Translations under genes and position numbers: made by a program
Origin: Anaerolineae bacterium UTCFX2
GTDB lineage: Bacteria > Chloroflexota > Anaerolineae > Anaerolineales > UBA4823
Assembly (NCBI GenBank): GCA_002050125.1
Contig: MWTA01000088.1
Coordinates: 57,220 to 121,219, forward strand
DNA: 64,000 nucleotides
Direction of reading: 5' to 3'
The notes under the pieces: generated by a model
What the model was told of the DNA's origin: nothing
Databases searched by the model: none
The model's input: the letters and a program-made list of their open reading frames with translations, nothing else
In this document: in pieces, positions 1 through 7,372 of the stretch
How the letters are laid out: each line of letters begins with the position of its first letter
Position numbering within the stretch: the stretch's first letter is position 1

Positions 1-554
1 ACAGCTCTGTGATCGGCTTGGTCGGTCTTGGCGCTATCGGGGCAAAAGTGGCGCGCATCACCCAGGCTTTTGGAGCTAGGGTCCTGGTTTATGACCCTTA
101 TGTCTCGACAGAAAAAATCAAGGAAACAGGCGCCGAACAGGTGAATCTTGAGACATTGTTGAAAGAGGCGGATTTCATTTCGCTGCACGCCCGCTATACC
201 AAAGAAACTCGCGGAATGATCGGTGAAAAAGAAATCAACCTGATGAAGCCCACCGCATATCTGATCAACACTGCCCGCGGCGAAATCGTTGACCATGTTG
301 CGCTTTATAAGGCTTTGAAGGAAAATCGACTGGCAGGGGCTGCCTTGGATGTATTTGAGGCTGAACCGCCGCCTGACGACAGCCCACTGTACCATCTGGA
401 CAACGTCACCGTTACATCTCATTTGGCGAGCGCGTCTATTCAAGCGGCAGAGATAGGGGCGCGCGTCCTGGCGGAGGGCATCTATAATTATATTTGCAGA
501 CAGGAGACGCCCAAATTCTGCGTCAACCCAGATTATATCCAGCATAAAAATTGA
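1..554 (+). CDS. D-isomer-specific 2-hydroxyacid dehydrogenase (5' truncated by window)
   Basis: NAD-dependent D-2-hydroxyacid dehydrogenase of the phosphoglycerate/glyoxylate reductase family, interconverting 2-oxo acids and D-2-hydroxyacids in the cytosol. The visible part starts just before the Rossmann motif GLVGLGAIG and holds the dinucleotide-binding domain plus the end of the catalytic domain. The family's catalytic Arg (NTARGEIVD), Glu (DVFEAEP) and His (TSHLAS) are all present. The reading frame stays open to the left edge, so about 130-150 N-terminal residues lie outside the window. A GTG at 9 exists but cannot be the true start because it falls inside the fold. The gene lies 14 bases upstream of a GntR regulator, so it is probably the head of the sugar-catabolism operon. 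The substrate cannot be read from sequence. Confidence 0.9.
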   Translation, partial: SSVIGLVGLGAIGAKVARITQAFGARVLVYDPYVSTEKIKETGAEQVNLETLLKEADFISLHARYTKETRGMIGEKEINLMKPTAYLINTARGEIVDHVALYKALKENRLAGAALDVFEAEPPPDDSPLYHLDNVTVTSHLASASIQAAEIGARVLAEGIYNYICRQETPKFCVNPDYIQHKN

Positions 555-568
555 GGAAACGTTGAACG

Positions 569-1345
569 ATGATTCCTGTCGCCGCATCTGAAGAACTCGA
601 CCGTTCGATCCCGATTCCGCTTTATTACCAGGTCTCTCAAATCCTTTACAAGGAGATCGAAACGGGCAAATATCAACCAGGCGACTACATCCCGACTGAA
701 ATGGAATTACAGAAGCGATTCAACGTCAGCCGCGCTACAATCCGCCAGGCTGTCGCCGATCTGGTCTATCAGGGGCTTTTAGAACGCCGGCGCTCAAAAG
801 GCACAACTGTTACTGCCAGGCATTACGAGGCGCGGCTTTCCGATCTGGCAAGCTTTACCAACGAAATGATGGACAGCGGGTTCGCGCTGAGGACCCAGAT
901 ACTGAGCTTCTATCAAATTGTCGCGCCAGAAAATATTGCTGATTTTTTGGAGATAAAAAACTCCGAAATGATCTATACAATGGAGCGCTTGCGCCTAGTT
1001 GATGACATACCGGTGTCCGTCGAAAAATGGTATGCGCCTAGCAAACTTTTCCCGGGATTGGATCGGTCAGTTTTTCGTGAGACTGGTCTTGAACAGTCCA
1101 CTTATTACATTTTTAAAAAGCGGTACGGGATCGTTGTCATGCGCGCGGTAGACACGGTCAGTCCGCTGGGGGTTGAAAGCCGGGAAGCAAAACTGCTCAA
1201 TGTGAAACCAGGTACGCCGGTGCTTCTACGCTCGCGCATTACATATGGATTAGATAATCAGCCGTTGTCGTATGGGGTTGGCGTCTATTTAGTACGCCTG
1301 AACTTCCTTCTGGAGCCGTCAAACACCCATACAAATAATCATTAG
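569..1345 (+). CDS. GntR/HutC-family transcriptional regulator
   Basis: Ligand-responsive repressor-type regulator. Residues about 15-85 form the GntR winged helix-turn-helix (PLYYQVSQILYKEI, then FNVSRATIRQAV). Residues about 95-245 form a UTRA effector domain of the HutC subfamily, which binds small catabolites, often sugar phosphates or amino acids. At 258 residues the length is normal. It sits between the dehydrogenase and an aldolase in the same direction, with 14-base gaps, so it is probably cotranscribed with the genes it controls. It resembles the second GntR gene at 10805 in architecture; the two flank the microcompartment region and may answer related effectors. The effector is not identifiable from sequence. 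Confidence 0.92.
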   Translation: MIPVAASEELDRSIPIPLYYQVSQILYKEIETGKYQPGDYIPTEMELQKRFNVSRATIRQAVADLVYQGLLERRRSKGTTVTARHYEARLSDLASFTNEMMDSGFALRTQILSFYQIVAPENIADFLEIKNSEMIYTMERLRLVDDIPVSVEKWYAPSKLFPGLDRSVFRETGLEQSTYYIFKKRYGIVVMRAVDTVSPLGVESREAKLLNVKPGTPVLLRSRITYGLDNQPLSYGVGVYLVRLNFLLEPSNTHTNNH

Positions 1346-1359
1346 GAGATTGAGTAAAG

Positions 1360-2073
1360 ATGTCAGGAAACAAGCTAACCGTAAGTGACATTGCCAGGAT
1401 GGTGGATCACTCCCTCCTCCGTCCTACGCTTACTGATCCGGAGTTTGAAGAAGGTATCGAACTGGTTAAGAAGTACCGCTGCGCCACAGTCATGGTAGCG
1501 CCTTATGACGTCCCTAAAGCAGTTAAATCTCTAGAGGGGACCGGCATCGCGGTCAGCACCGTTGTTGATTTTCCGCACGGTTCAAATCTGACCCAGGCGA
1601 AGGTTTATGAGGCGCAATTGGCAATGGACAACGGAGCGGCTCACCTCGATATGGTTCTGGCGATCAGCCGCGTGGTTGCCGGACATTACGATTATGTCGA
1701 AGAGGACATCCGCGTGGTTGTGGAAGCGGGACATGCCCGCAACGTTCCCGTGAAGGTGATCTTTGAAACCTGCTACTTAAACGATGATCAGATTGTAGCT
1801 GCCTGCAAGATCAGTGAAAGAGCGGGAGCGGACTTTGTTAAAACATCAACCGGCTATGGTCCTGGCGGTTCAACGCTTGAGGTGGTGCGTTTAATGCGTG
1901 CGAGTTGCAGTCCCAAAGTGCAGGTAAAACCCTCCGGCGGCATTCGCACGTTAGATCAGGTGCTGGAATATCGCAAAGCCGGCGCCTCCATGATCGGCAC
2001 GCGGGCAACCGCGGCTATCCTGGACGAGGCTGTCCTCCGGCAAGCTGAAGGCGCCTTGAAAGAATTGGACTAG
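1360..2073 (+). CDS. deoC: Deoxyribose-phosphate aldolase family protein (no targeting extension)
   Basis: Class I aldolase of the DeoC/LacD TIM-barrel family; DeoC cleaves 2-deoxyribose 5-phosphate to acetaldehyde and glyceraldehyde 3-phosphate. The Schiff-base lysine is K161 ([10 protein letters not shown]), the second active-site lysine K190 (VKPSGGIRT) and the acid Asp D97 (HLDMVL). At 237 residues it is a bare catalytic domain with neither N- nor C-terminal targeting helix, unlike the second DeoC at 9160-10089. RBS-like AGGAG lies about 11 bases upstream. It shares an operon with a zinc dehydrogenase and a URO-D protein. It is probably a cytosolic paralogue, possibly with a different sugar-phosphate substrate; family membership is clear, exact substrate is not. 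Confidence 0.9.
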   Translation: MSGNKLTVSDIARMVDHSLLRPTLTDPEFEEGIELVKKYRCATVMVAPYDVPKAVKSLEGTGIAVSTVVDFPHGSNLTQAKVYEAQLAMDNGAAHLDMVLAISRVVAGHYDYVEEDIRVVVEAGHARNVPVKVIFETCYLNDDQIVAACKISERAGADFVKTSTGYGPGGSTLEVVRLMRASCSPKVQVKPSGGIRTLDQVLEYRKAGASMIGTRATAAILDEAVLRQAEGALKELD

Positions 2074-2116
2074 TCGCCGCTACGTTTTTTAGCATTCTAT
2101 AAAAGGAGAATAATAA

Positions 2117-3175
2117 ATGTCGAAAATGAATGCAGCTATGTTCTATGCTCCTAAAGATGTGCGCTTTACCCAGATCGAAATTCCTTCACCGGGCCCGGGT
2201 GAATTGTTGGTGAAGATCGGCGCCGCCTTGACCTGTGGAACAGATATAAAAACCTATGAAAGAGGCCACCCTACAATCATCAAAAAAGTCCCTTCTACCT
2301 TTGGACATGAATTTAGCGGACAGGTAGTCGCGCTTGGAGAGGGGGTCACCCAATTCAAGGAGGGTGATCGAGTTTGCACGTGCAACGCGGTCCCTTGCGG
2401 CGAGTGCTATTACTGCAAGATTGGTCATCGCAATTTGTGCGAAGATCTCTTGATCCTGAACGGGGCTTATGCTGAATATATCGTCATCCCCGAGCGCATG
2501 GTTCGCTTCAACGTCTATAAAATTCCCGATCACATGACTTATCAGGAGGCGGCTGTGTCCGAGCCATTGGGCACCGCCGTACACTGCATTCGCCATGCGG
2601 GTATCCGCCAGGGGGACACCGTGGCGGTGCTGGGCTCGGGTCCGCTGGGGTTGATGCTCTGCCGCCTGGTTTATCTTCAAGGGGCGCGGGTCATCCTCTC
2701 GGGCGAAATTACGGAAGAACGTCAGCGGGTAGCGTCTGAATTTGGCGTCAGCGACTTCATTAACATTCTTGAAGTTATAGAGGCACAGGATCGCGTTCAA
2801 TTGGTCAAGGAGTTGTCGTATGGCGGCCGCGGGGTGGACGTAGCCATTGAAGCAGCCGGTTTTCCCGCCGCCTGGGAAGAGGCGATCCAGATGATCCGCA
2901 AGGCTGGCACGGTGGTGTTTCATGGAGGCTGTAAAGCCGGCACAACGATTACGGTAGACACCCACACTATGCACTATTCAGAAAACAAACTCATTGGCGT
3001 TTATCACCAAGACCCCGATGATTACCGCCGGTCTTTTCAGTTGTTAGCCAGCCGCCTGGTGGATGGACGAAAATTCGTGACCGATACGGTGCCTCTCAAC
3101 CAGCTTATATCAGCCTTCGAACGCGTCCGGCGTATTGAGGGCATTAAGTTTGCAATTGACCCATCTGTGATGTAG
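2117..3175 (+). CDS. Zinc-dependent medium-chain alcohol/polyol dehydrogenase
   Basis: MDR-superfamily dehydrogenase, NAD(P)-linked, similar in layout to sorbitol and threonine dehydrogenases. The GroES-like catalytic domain carries a catalytic-zinc Cys (LTCGTD) and the GHEFSG motif. A structural-zinc loop has four cysteines between about residues 95 and 115 (CGECYYCKIGHRNLC). The Rossmann motif GSGPLGL follows at about residue 176. Length of 352 is typical. A strong RBS (AAGGAGAA) precedes the ATG. It could oxidise a sugar alcohol feeding the aldolase, or reduce an aldehyde to recycle NADH. It has no encapsulation-type helix, so there is no sign that it enters the microcompartment. Confidence 0.9.
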   Translation: MSKMNAAMFYAPKDVRFTQIEIPSPGPGELLVKIGAALTCGTDIKTYERGHPTIIKKVPSTFGHEFSGQVVALGEGVTQFKEGDRVCTCNAVPCGECYYCKIGHRNLCEDLLILNGAYAEYIVIPERMVRFNVYKIPDHMTYQEAAVSEPLGTAVHCIRHAGIRQGDTVAVLGSGPLGLMLCRLVYLQGARVILSGEITEERQRVASEFGVSDFINILEVIEAQDRVQLVKELSYGGRGVDVAIEAAGFPAAWEEAIQMIRKAGTVVFHGGCKAGTTITVDTHTMHYSENKLIGVYHQDPDDYRRSFQLLASRLVDGRKFVTDTVPLNQLISAFERVRRIEGIKFAIDPSVM

Positions 3176-3188
3176 AAAGGATAGCGCT

Positions 3189-4244
3189 ATGACGAAAAAA
3201 GCAGCCATGACTCAAAACGAACGGATTAATGCGTTGCTCAACCGTGAACCGGTAGACTGCGTTCCGTTTGTGCATAAAGGATATAGTTTCTGCGCTTCGA
3301 ATGTGGGTATCCCAAAAGCAGATATCTTTGAATTCCCGCTTAGAAGCTATCAGGCGCAGTTATGGACCATGGAGCAGTATAACGCCGAGCAGGCTCCATT
3401 TTATACCTTTGTAGCGTACGGGGCGTGGGAGTTCGGCGGAGAGATTGCCTGGCCGGAGGACCGTTGGGCGTCGGGACCATCGGTAGCGCGCCGCCCGGTT
3501 CAAAACATCGAAGATGTTTATAAGCTGTCCCTTCCAGATGTAAAAACTACAGGATGTATTCCCCGGATGATGGAGTTTGCCCGCCTTCAAGAGCGATACG
3601 GCACACAAATAGCTTTTATTTATGGCAGTCCCTTCACCTTTTGCGCCAACTTATGCGGGGTGGACCGTTTCTTAGAATGGGCGGCATCCGATCCGGAGGT
3701 TGTCCATCACGCGATGCGGTTGATGTGCGACCATCTAAAACAAGTGGCAGACTGGTTTATCGAGACCTTTGGCGCCGAGCGGGTGCTGCCACGCGTCGCT
3801 TCACCGACCGATGGTTTGATTTCGCCGCGCATGTACGAAAGGCTGATTTTGCCCTACCGAATGGAATTGCACCAATATGTGATTGACAGAGGCGTGAAGC
3901 ATATCTACGACCATGTCTGCGGGGAACAGAACAAAAACCTGCCATTGCTTGCCAAACTGCCGTGGGGAGACCCGGGCATGCTCAGTTTTGGACATGAAGT
4001 TGACCTGCTCAAAGCTGCTGAAATATTCCCAAATGAAATTATCTGCGGCAACATCGAACCGGCTTTGGTCGTCCAGGGTTCGCGCGAGGAGGTCTATGAG
4101 GCTAGCCGGAAGAACATCGAAATTGGCAAGCAGATAAAGAGCGGGTTCGTCTTTATGGGCGGCTGTGATATTCCAGCATCCGTTCCGCCTCACAATATTT
4201 ACTTGATGGGCAAAGCCGCGGAGGAGTTTGGTCAGTATAACTGA
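3189..4244 (+). CDS. Uroporphyrinogen decarboxylase (URO-D) family protein
   Basis: A 351-residue TIM-barrel protein of the URO-D superfamily, which includes heme-pathway HemE and corrinoid or methyltransferase enzymes of the MtaA type. The N-terminus (MTQNERINALLNREPVDCVPF) and the late HVCGEQNKNLP and GNIEPALVVQGSREEV stretches are typical of the non-heme members common in catabolic operons of anaerobes. It starts 13 bases after the dehydrogenase stop and is the last gene of the operon. No other heme gene is nearby, so a role in porphyrin synthesis is unlikely. The true reaction is unknown; methyl transfer or a carbon-carbon lyase step are possibilities. Confidence 0.85.
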   Translation: MTKKAAMTQNERINALLNREPVDCVPFVHKGYSFCASNVGIPKADIFEFPLRSYQAQLWTMEQYNAEQAPFYTFVAYGAWEFGGEIAWPEDRWASGPSVARRPVQNIEDVYKLSLPDVKTTGCIPRMMEFARLQERYGTQIAFIYGSPFTFCANLCGVDRFLEWAASDPEVVHHAMRLMCDHLKQVADWFIETFGAERVLPRVASPTDGLISPRMYERLILPYRMELHQYVIDRGVKHIYDHVCGEQNKNLPLLAKLPWGDPGMLSFGHEVDLLKAAEIFPNEIICGNIEPALVVQGSREEVYEASRKNIEIGKQIKSGFVFMGGCDIPASVPPHNIYLMGKAAEEFGQYN

Positions 4245-4297
4245 TCCCCGCTGACGGTTTCTTGTTGGTTTTTTGAAGTATGCGGATATTCTACTCA

Positions 4298-4330
4298 ACC
4301 CCTCCTTTAGCCCCAGGCTGGAGGAGGGGT
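4298..4330. terminator. Hairpin between convergent operons (likely bidirectional terminator)
   Basis: A 15-bp stem (4298-4312 with 4316-4330) with only two G-T pairs and a three-base loop lies between the URO-D stop and the end of the BMC operon. It has no long T run on either side, so it may act mainly as a transcript-end stabiliser. Confidence 0.6.
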
Positions 4331-4424
4331 GGGTTTATGAACTCACTTTGGGGTTTTGAAACCGTTTTTCAGGGTTTGTAAATTGTTTGTTGGGGGTGAT
4401 AAAGGCTTGATAAAGACTGCAATG

Positions 4425-4703
4425 TCAGTTATCGCACTCAATACAGACCGAATCGACAATTCCAACAATAACAGAAATCACACAAGCGTCGGGGTTATTC
4501 AGCACCTGGCGGGCGCCGTTCCCCTCCCGGTTGACCAGCACGGTGTCGCCAATGCCGGCGTGGGTGTTGTCCAGCGCCACAAAGTCCTCGTCAGGCGCCT
4601 CGTCTTCCAGCCCTAAGGGCTGCACCACCAGCAGCCGGCGGTTTTTAAAGTGCGGATGGCTTATGGTTGTAACTACCGTACCTACGACTTTACCTAGAAT
4701 CAT
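4425..4703 (-). CDS. BMC-P shell pentamer (EutN/CcmL family), copy 1
   Basis: Vertex protein of a bacterial microcompartment. The 92-residue chain has the EutN/CcmL pattern: an N-terminal MILGKVVGTVVTT strand, an internal KNRRLLVVQPL strand, the ALDNTHAGIGDTVLV turn and the C-terminal IVGIVDSV strand. Five copies form a pentamer that caps the icosahedral vertices. It is the last gene of the BMC operon, 9 bases after the next pentamer gene. Three different pentamer paralogues occur in this operon (4425, 4713, 8849), which allows mixed or functionally different vertices. Confidence 0.95.
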   Translation of the reverse strand: MILGKVVGTVVTTISHPHFKNRRLLVVQPLGLEDEAPDEDFVALDNTHAGIGDTVLVNREGNGARQVLNNPDACVISVIVGIVDSVCIECDN

Positions 4704-4712
4704 CGCATACCA

Positions 4713-5033
4713 TCAGGAAAATCGATTTACGCCCCGCAGCATCACCAGGGAAAAGTCGCTGTCCGGACGAACGGCTAACTCATCCACGACCCCAATCAGG
4801 GCAAGGTCAATCGGCACAAATTTAATATCCGGCATAGCCAGAGCAGCTTCGCGGGAGCGCACCATAACACATAGATCACCGACGCCGGCGTCCACCACAT
4901 CTGCTGCGACCTGCAGCGTTCCTCTGGGCTTCAGGTTCTTGTCCAACGGCTGCACGATCAACAGTTTCAACCCCTCGGTGCCAGGGTATTTCAACGTGCA
5001 AACCGCAGTGCCTTTCACTCTACCGAACAGCAT
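4713..5033 (-). CDS. BMC-P shell pentamer (EutN/CcmL family), copy 2
   Basis: Second vertex pentamer, 106 residues. The core motifs are MLFGRVKGTAVCTLKYP, LKLLIVQPLD, VVDAGVGDLCVMV and ALIGVVDEL. It is longer than copy 1 by about 14 residues at the C-terminus (DSDFSLVMLRGVNRFS), a tail the other two copies lack. The tail would face one side of the shell and could carry a binding function; that is inference. It sits between the small unknown protein (5-base gap) and copy 1, so expression is tightly linked. Confidence 0.94.
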   Translation of the reverse strand: MLFGRVKGTAVCTLKYPGTEGLKLLIVQPLDKNLKPRGTLQVAADVVDAGVGDLCVMVRSREAALAMPDIKFVPIDLALIGVVDELAVRPDSDFSLVMLRGVNRFS

Positions 5034-5038
5034 CGCGC

Positions 5039-5425
5039 TTACTTTATCCCAACGTCATTCAAGACGCGATTGATGATCACATCTAGCAATTTTGGATCAA
5101 CCTGCGCGCCCATGCGAGCGGTCACGGCATCCCGAATGCGCTGGCGCAGATCTTCGCCGCCCGGTTTAGACCTCTGCGGGGAGACCGAAGAAACAGAAGG
5201 ACCAGCGGCTGGAACCTGAGCGTGCGTTTGGATTTTACTGATATAAGGTCGCACAGGCGCAGCCGGCGGATTTTCGGCTTTTTGCTGATGCAGAGCCATA
5301 CCCAGCCGGCGGGCTTTTTCATAAGCCAGATCTGTCAAGACGACATCGTCATTGACTTCCAATGACATGACCCCGCGCTTGATCAGATCCTCGATATCAT
5401 GTTCGGTGTAAAAAGTCTTTGCCAT
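5039..5425 (-). CDS. Small BMC-associated protein of unknown function with terminal amphipathic helices
   Basis: A 128-residue protein that I cannot name. The N-terminal 45 residues (FYTEHDIEDLIKRGV, then VVLTDLAYEKARRLG) resemble the short N-terminal module found in EutQ/EutT-type BMC proteins. Residues about 50-90 are a Pro/Ala/Ser/Gln-rich linker. The last 40 residues form two predicted amphipathic helices (DLRQRIRDAVTARMG and PKLLDVIINRVLNDVG) like encapsulation peptides. This resembles a scaffold or adaptor that ties cargo to shell. It lies between BMC-T and the pentamers in the operon. Real-gene status is strong from context; function is inference. Confidence 0.85.
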   Translation of the reverse strand: MAKTFYTEHDIEDLIKRGVMSLEVNDDVVLTDLAYEKARRLGMALHQQKAENPPAAPVRPYISKIQTHAQVPAAGPSVSSVSPQRSKPGGEDLRQRIRDAVTARMGAQVDPKLLDVIINRVLNDVGIK

Positions 5426-5462
5426 TCCTGTTCCCCAAAATCTCCTTCACTGACTGCAGGGG

Positions 5463-6092
5463 CTACGCCCCCGGACTGCCTTCCAGGCTTTCGAGCGCGC
5501 GGGTTGCAGCGTCGCGTGCGGTAATAATCTCCGCTTCCGTACCCGACAGCCACATCCGACCGAACCTGCCAACCGAAGCGACGTGTACGAGATTAATGCT
5601 GGCTTTCTTTTCGGCTTCGTTGCAGGCATAGTTGATGTATGCCGCCGGCGCGCACTCCAGCACTAACAACGTTTCTCCCGGGACGAGCATGCTCCCGCGG
5701 CGAAAACGGTTCAACAACTGCGCCTGGTAGGGATCTATGCGGGTAATGACCTGTGTGGATACGACCTGAGGTCGGATGCGGTCTTCGATCTTCAAGCCTA
5801 GCCGCCGCAAGACGACATCCCCTGCCTCCAAAACAGCCGCCTGGTTGAGCGAATGGACCTCAAACATGCCAAATTCGCGCTCTACAATTTGCGCGCCGGG
5901 TTTCGCCTCGGTCGCCTTGACCGCGATATCCACGGTGCGGAAGACTTCATTTCCAGGAGCCATTTCAACGTAAAGGGCAGCCATCCCTTCGGTTGGCAGA
6001 TCACCCTGGGTCACCGTCCCTACAAAGGCGGCAAATTTGGCTTGCATTCGATCCAGATAACAATAGCATCGCAGTGAAAATTCATCAGCCAT
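5463..6092 (-). CDS. BMC-T shell protein (tandem BMC domains, pseudohexameric trimer)
   Basis: At 209 residues it is about twice the BMC-H length and fits a tandem-domain shell protein. The first domain spans about residues 1-95 (MAALYVEMAPGNEVFRTVDIAVKA). The second spans about residues 100-205 and is clearer (PAAYINYACNEAEKKASIN, then GRMWLSGTEAEIITARDAA). Three chains make a pseudohexamer; proteins of this class often form gated or metal-carrying pores for larger metabolites or electrons. No Cys suited to an iron-sulfur pore site is evident at the second-domain pore. It is the only BMC-T in the operon. RBS GAGAGGA lies upstream. Confidence 0.88.
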   Translation of the reverse strand: MADEFSLRCYCYLDRMQAKFAAFVGTVTQGDLPTEGMAALYVEMAPGNEVFRTVDIAVKATEAKPGAQIVEREFGMFEVHSLNQAAVLEAGDVVLRRLGLKIEDRIRPQVVSTQVITRIDPYQAQLLNRFRRGSMLVPGETLLVLECAPAAYINYACNEAEKKASINLVHVASVGRFGRMWLSGTEAEIITARDAATRALESLEGSPGA

Positions 6093-6116
6093 GTTTATGA
6101 TTTCCTCTCATTTCAT

Positions 6117-6986
6117 TCAGGCAGGCTCATCCATCATCGCCAGTCCCAGGGGAGTGATGAAGACAGGGTTTTCCGGTACAAAGGCAGGAATGCCGGTGTA
6201 GCTTTGCATTACGTCAGCCATGCCCATAAAAGTTGAAGCGCCGCCGATCAGGGTGATGGAGCCAACCCGGCTGTTTTGAATGTGCCGCGAGGTGATGCTG
6301 GCAACTTTTTCTATCACCGGTCGAACAACCGGAAAGAGCCGTTGGTGTTCAGCCGGGGTGACCTTGATCTTCTCTGCTTCTTCAAAACTGATGTTCAGGG
6401 CGCCGGCAATCACCAGGGTAAAATGCGTACCCCCGGTGGGTTCGTCGGCGGTGTAGATCACCTGACCGTTTTGAATCAGTGCTATCCCGGTGGTTCCACC
6501 GCCCACGTCGACAATCACGCCATCTTCTAGCTGTAAGATCTGGTTGGCAGCGCTGGGTTCTTCTGACAAGAAAGTACACTCCATGCCTGCAGCTTCGATC
6601 ACGTTGGCTGTTGCGCGTATTTCAGCTCGAGGCACGCCAGGCGGATACCCGCTGGCGGCATGGTTCAATTCTCTGCCAAGCCGCCTTTCGATACGCTGCT
6701 TCATGCCTGTTAGCAAGTCGGTCGCGCCGATATAATCGACGACCAAGCCGTCGCGCACCACCTGGGCAAACTGCCATTCCCCTGCCAGTGGGGCGCCGTC
6801 CTCATCGAGGACGACCAGCACCAGATAGGCTGTTCCCAGATCCACGCCCACCCGCAGCTTGCGATGCTCCGAGATCGCTAACGGGGGCGCAGATACGGAA
6901 AGTTCACGCGGCAGGATGACATCCCCAGCCTGTGCCAGATAGCGGTCGAGGTTTATCTCGGCGCACGTCTGTGCTTCAAGAACCAC
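6117..6986 (-). CDS. EutJ-like actin/Hsp70-fold ATPase
   Basis: BMC-associated member of the ASKHA (actin/Hsp70) ATPase fold, like EutJ of ethanolamine operons. Visible nucleotide-binding motifs are phosphate-1 RVGVDLGTAYLVLVVLDEDG (about residues 45-64), phosphate-2 VIVDVGGGTTGIALI (about 155-170) and the adenosine motif ITLIGGASTFMG (about 250). EutJ is a presumed chaperone or reactivase, but its biochemical role is unsettled. The start is a GTG at 6986 without a strong RBS, so the N-terminus may be a little shorter. The 289-residue length matches the family. There is no B12-dependent enzyme in this operon for it to reactivate, which makes its role here an open question. Confidence 0.88.
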   Translation of the reverse strand: MVLEAQTCAEINLDRYLAQAGDVILPRELSVSAPPLAISEHRKLRVGVDLGTAYLVLVVLDEDGAPLAGEWQFAQVVRDGLVVDYIGATDLLTGMKQRIERRLGRELNHAASGYPPGVPRAEIRATANVIEAAGMECTFLSEEPSAANQILQLEDGVIVDVGGGTTGIALIQNGQVIYTADEPTGGTHFTLVIAGALNISFEEAEKIKVTPAEHQRLFPVVRPVIEKVASITSRHIQNSRVGSITLIGGASTFMGMADVMQSYTGIPAFVPENPVFITPLGLAMMDEPA

Positions 6987-7011
6987 AACGATTTACCAAA
7001 GTCAGAACCGC

Positions 7012-7341
7012 TTATTTCTTAGTTTCGGTTGAACGACCGCCGAAGTTTCCTCTGGTCGACTGCGGCAGGATCATTTCGACGTCCGTGTGAGGCCGAGGGA
7101 TGACATGCACGGAAACCAGTTCGCCAACGCGCTTAGCGGCTGCCGCGCCGGCATCGGTTGCGGCTTTTACCGCGCCGACGTCGCCGCGCACCATCACCGT
7201 GACGTAGCCGCCGCCGACATATTCGGAGCCGATCAGCACAACATTGGCTGCTTTCACCATCGCATCGGCAGCCTCAATTGCGCCAACCAAGCCGTGGGTC
7301 TCAACCATCCCCAGAGCAATCAAAGAAGAATCTAAAGCCAT
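7012..7341 (-). CDS. BMC-H shell hexamer (PduA/EutM type)
   Basis: Main facet protein of the shell, 109 residues, very close in pattern to Pdu[39 protein letters not shown] and [12 protein letters not shown]. Six copies form a flat hexagonal tile with a central pore. The pore loop reads V-G-G-G, where PduA has I-G-S-G, so the pore-lining Ser is Gly here. A polar C-terminal extension (about 15 residues after the last helix, ending STETKK) goes beyond the PduA end. It is the only single-domain hexamer gene in the operon and so presumably the bulk of the shell. RBS AAGGA is well placed. Confidence 0.97.
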   Translation of the reverse strand: MALDSSLIALGMVETHGLVGAIEAADAMVKAANVVLIGSEYVGGGYVTVMVRGDVGAVKAATDAGAAAAKRVGELVSVHVIPRPHTDVEMILPQSTRGNFGGRSTETKK

Positions 7342-7372
7342 TTTCGTCTATCCTTTCCTCATCGAAATTGTG

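Noticed and set aside
2186..2974. Minus-strand open frame of 262 residues inside the zinc dehydrogenase
   Set aside because: Its product is His/Arg-rich without any domain, and the plus strand carries a complete dehydrogenase with zinc and NAD motifs.
3801..4298. Minus-strand frame of 165 residues over the URO-D gene
   Set aside because: Antisense to a full URO-D protein; it also lies on the wrong side of the terminator hairpin to extend the BMC operon.
4531..5073. Plus-strand open frame of 180 residues over the pentamer genes
   Set aside because: Ser/Thr/Arg-rich product with no family features, antisense to two clear BMC-P genes.
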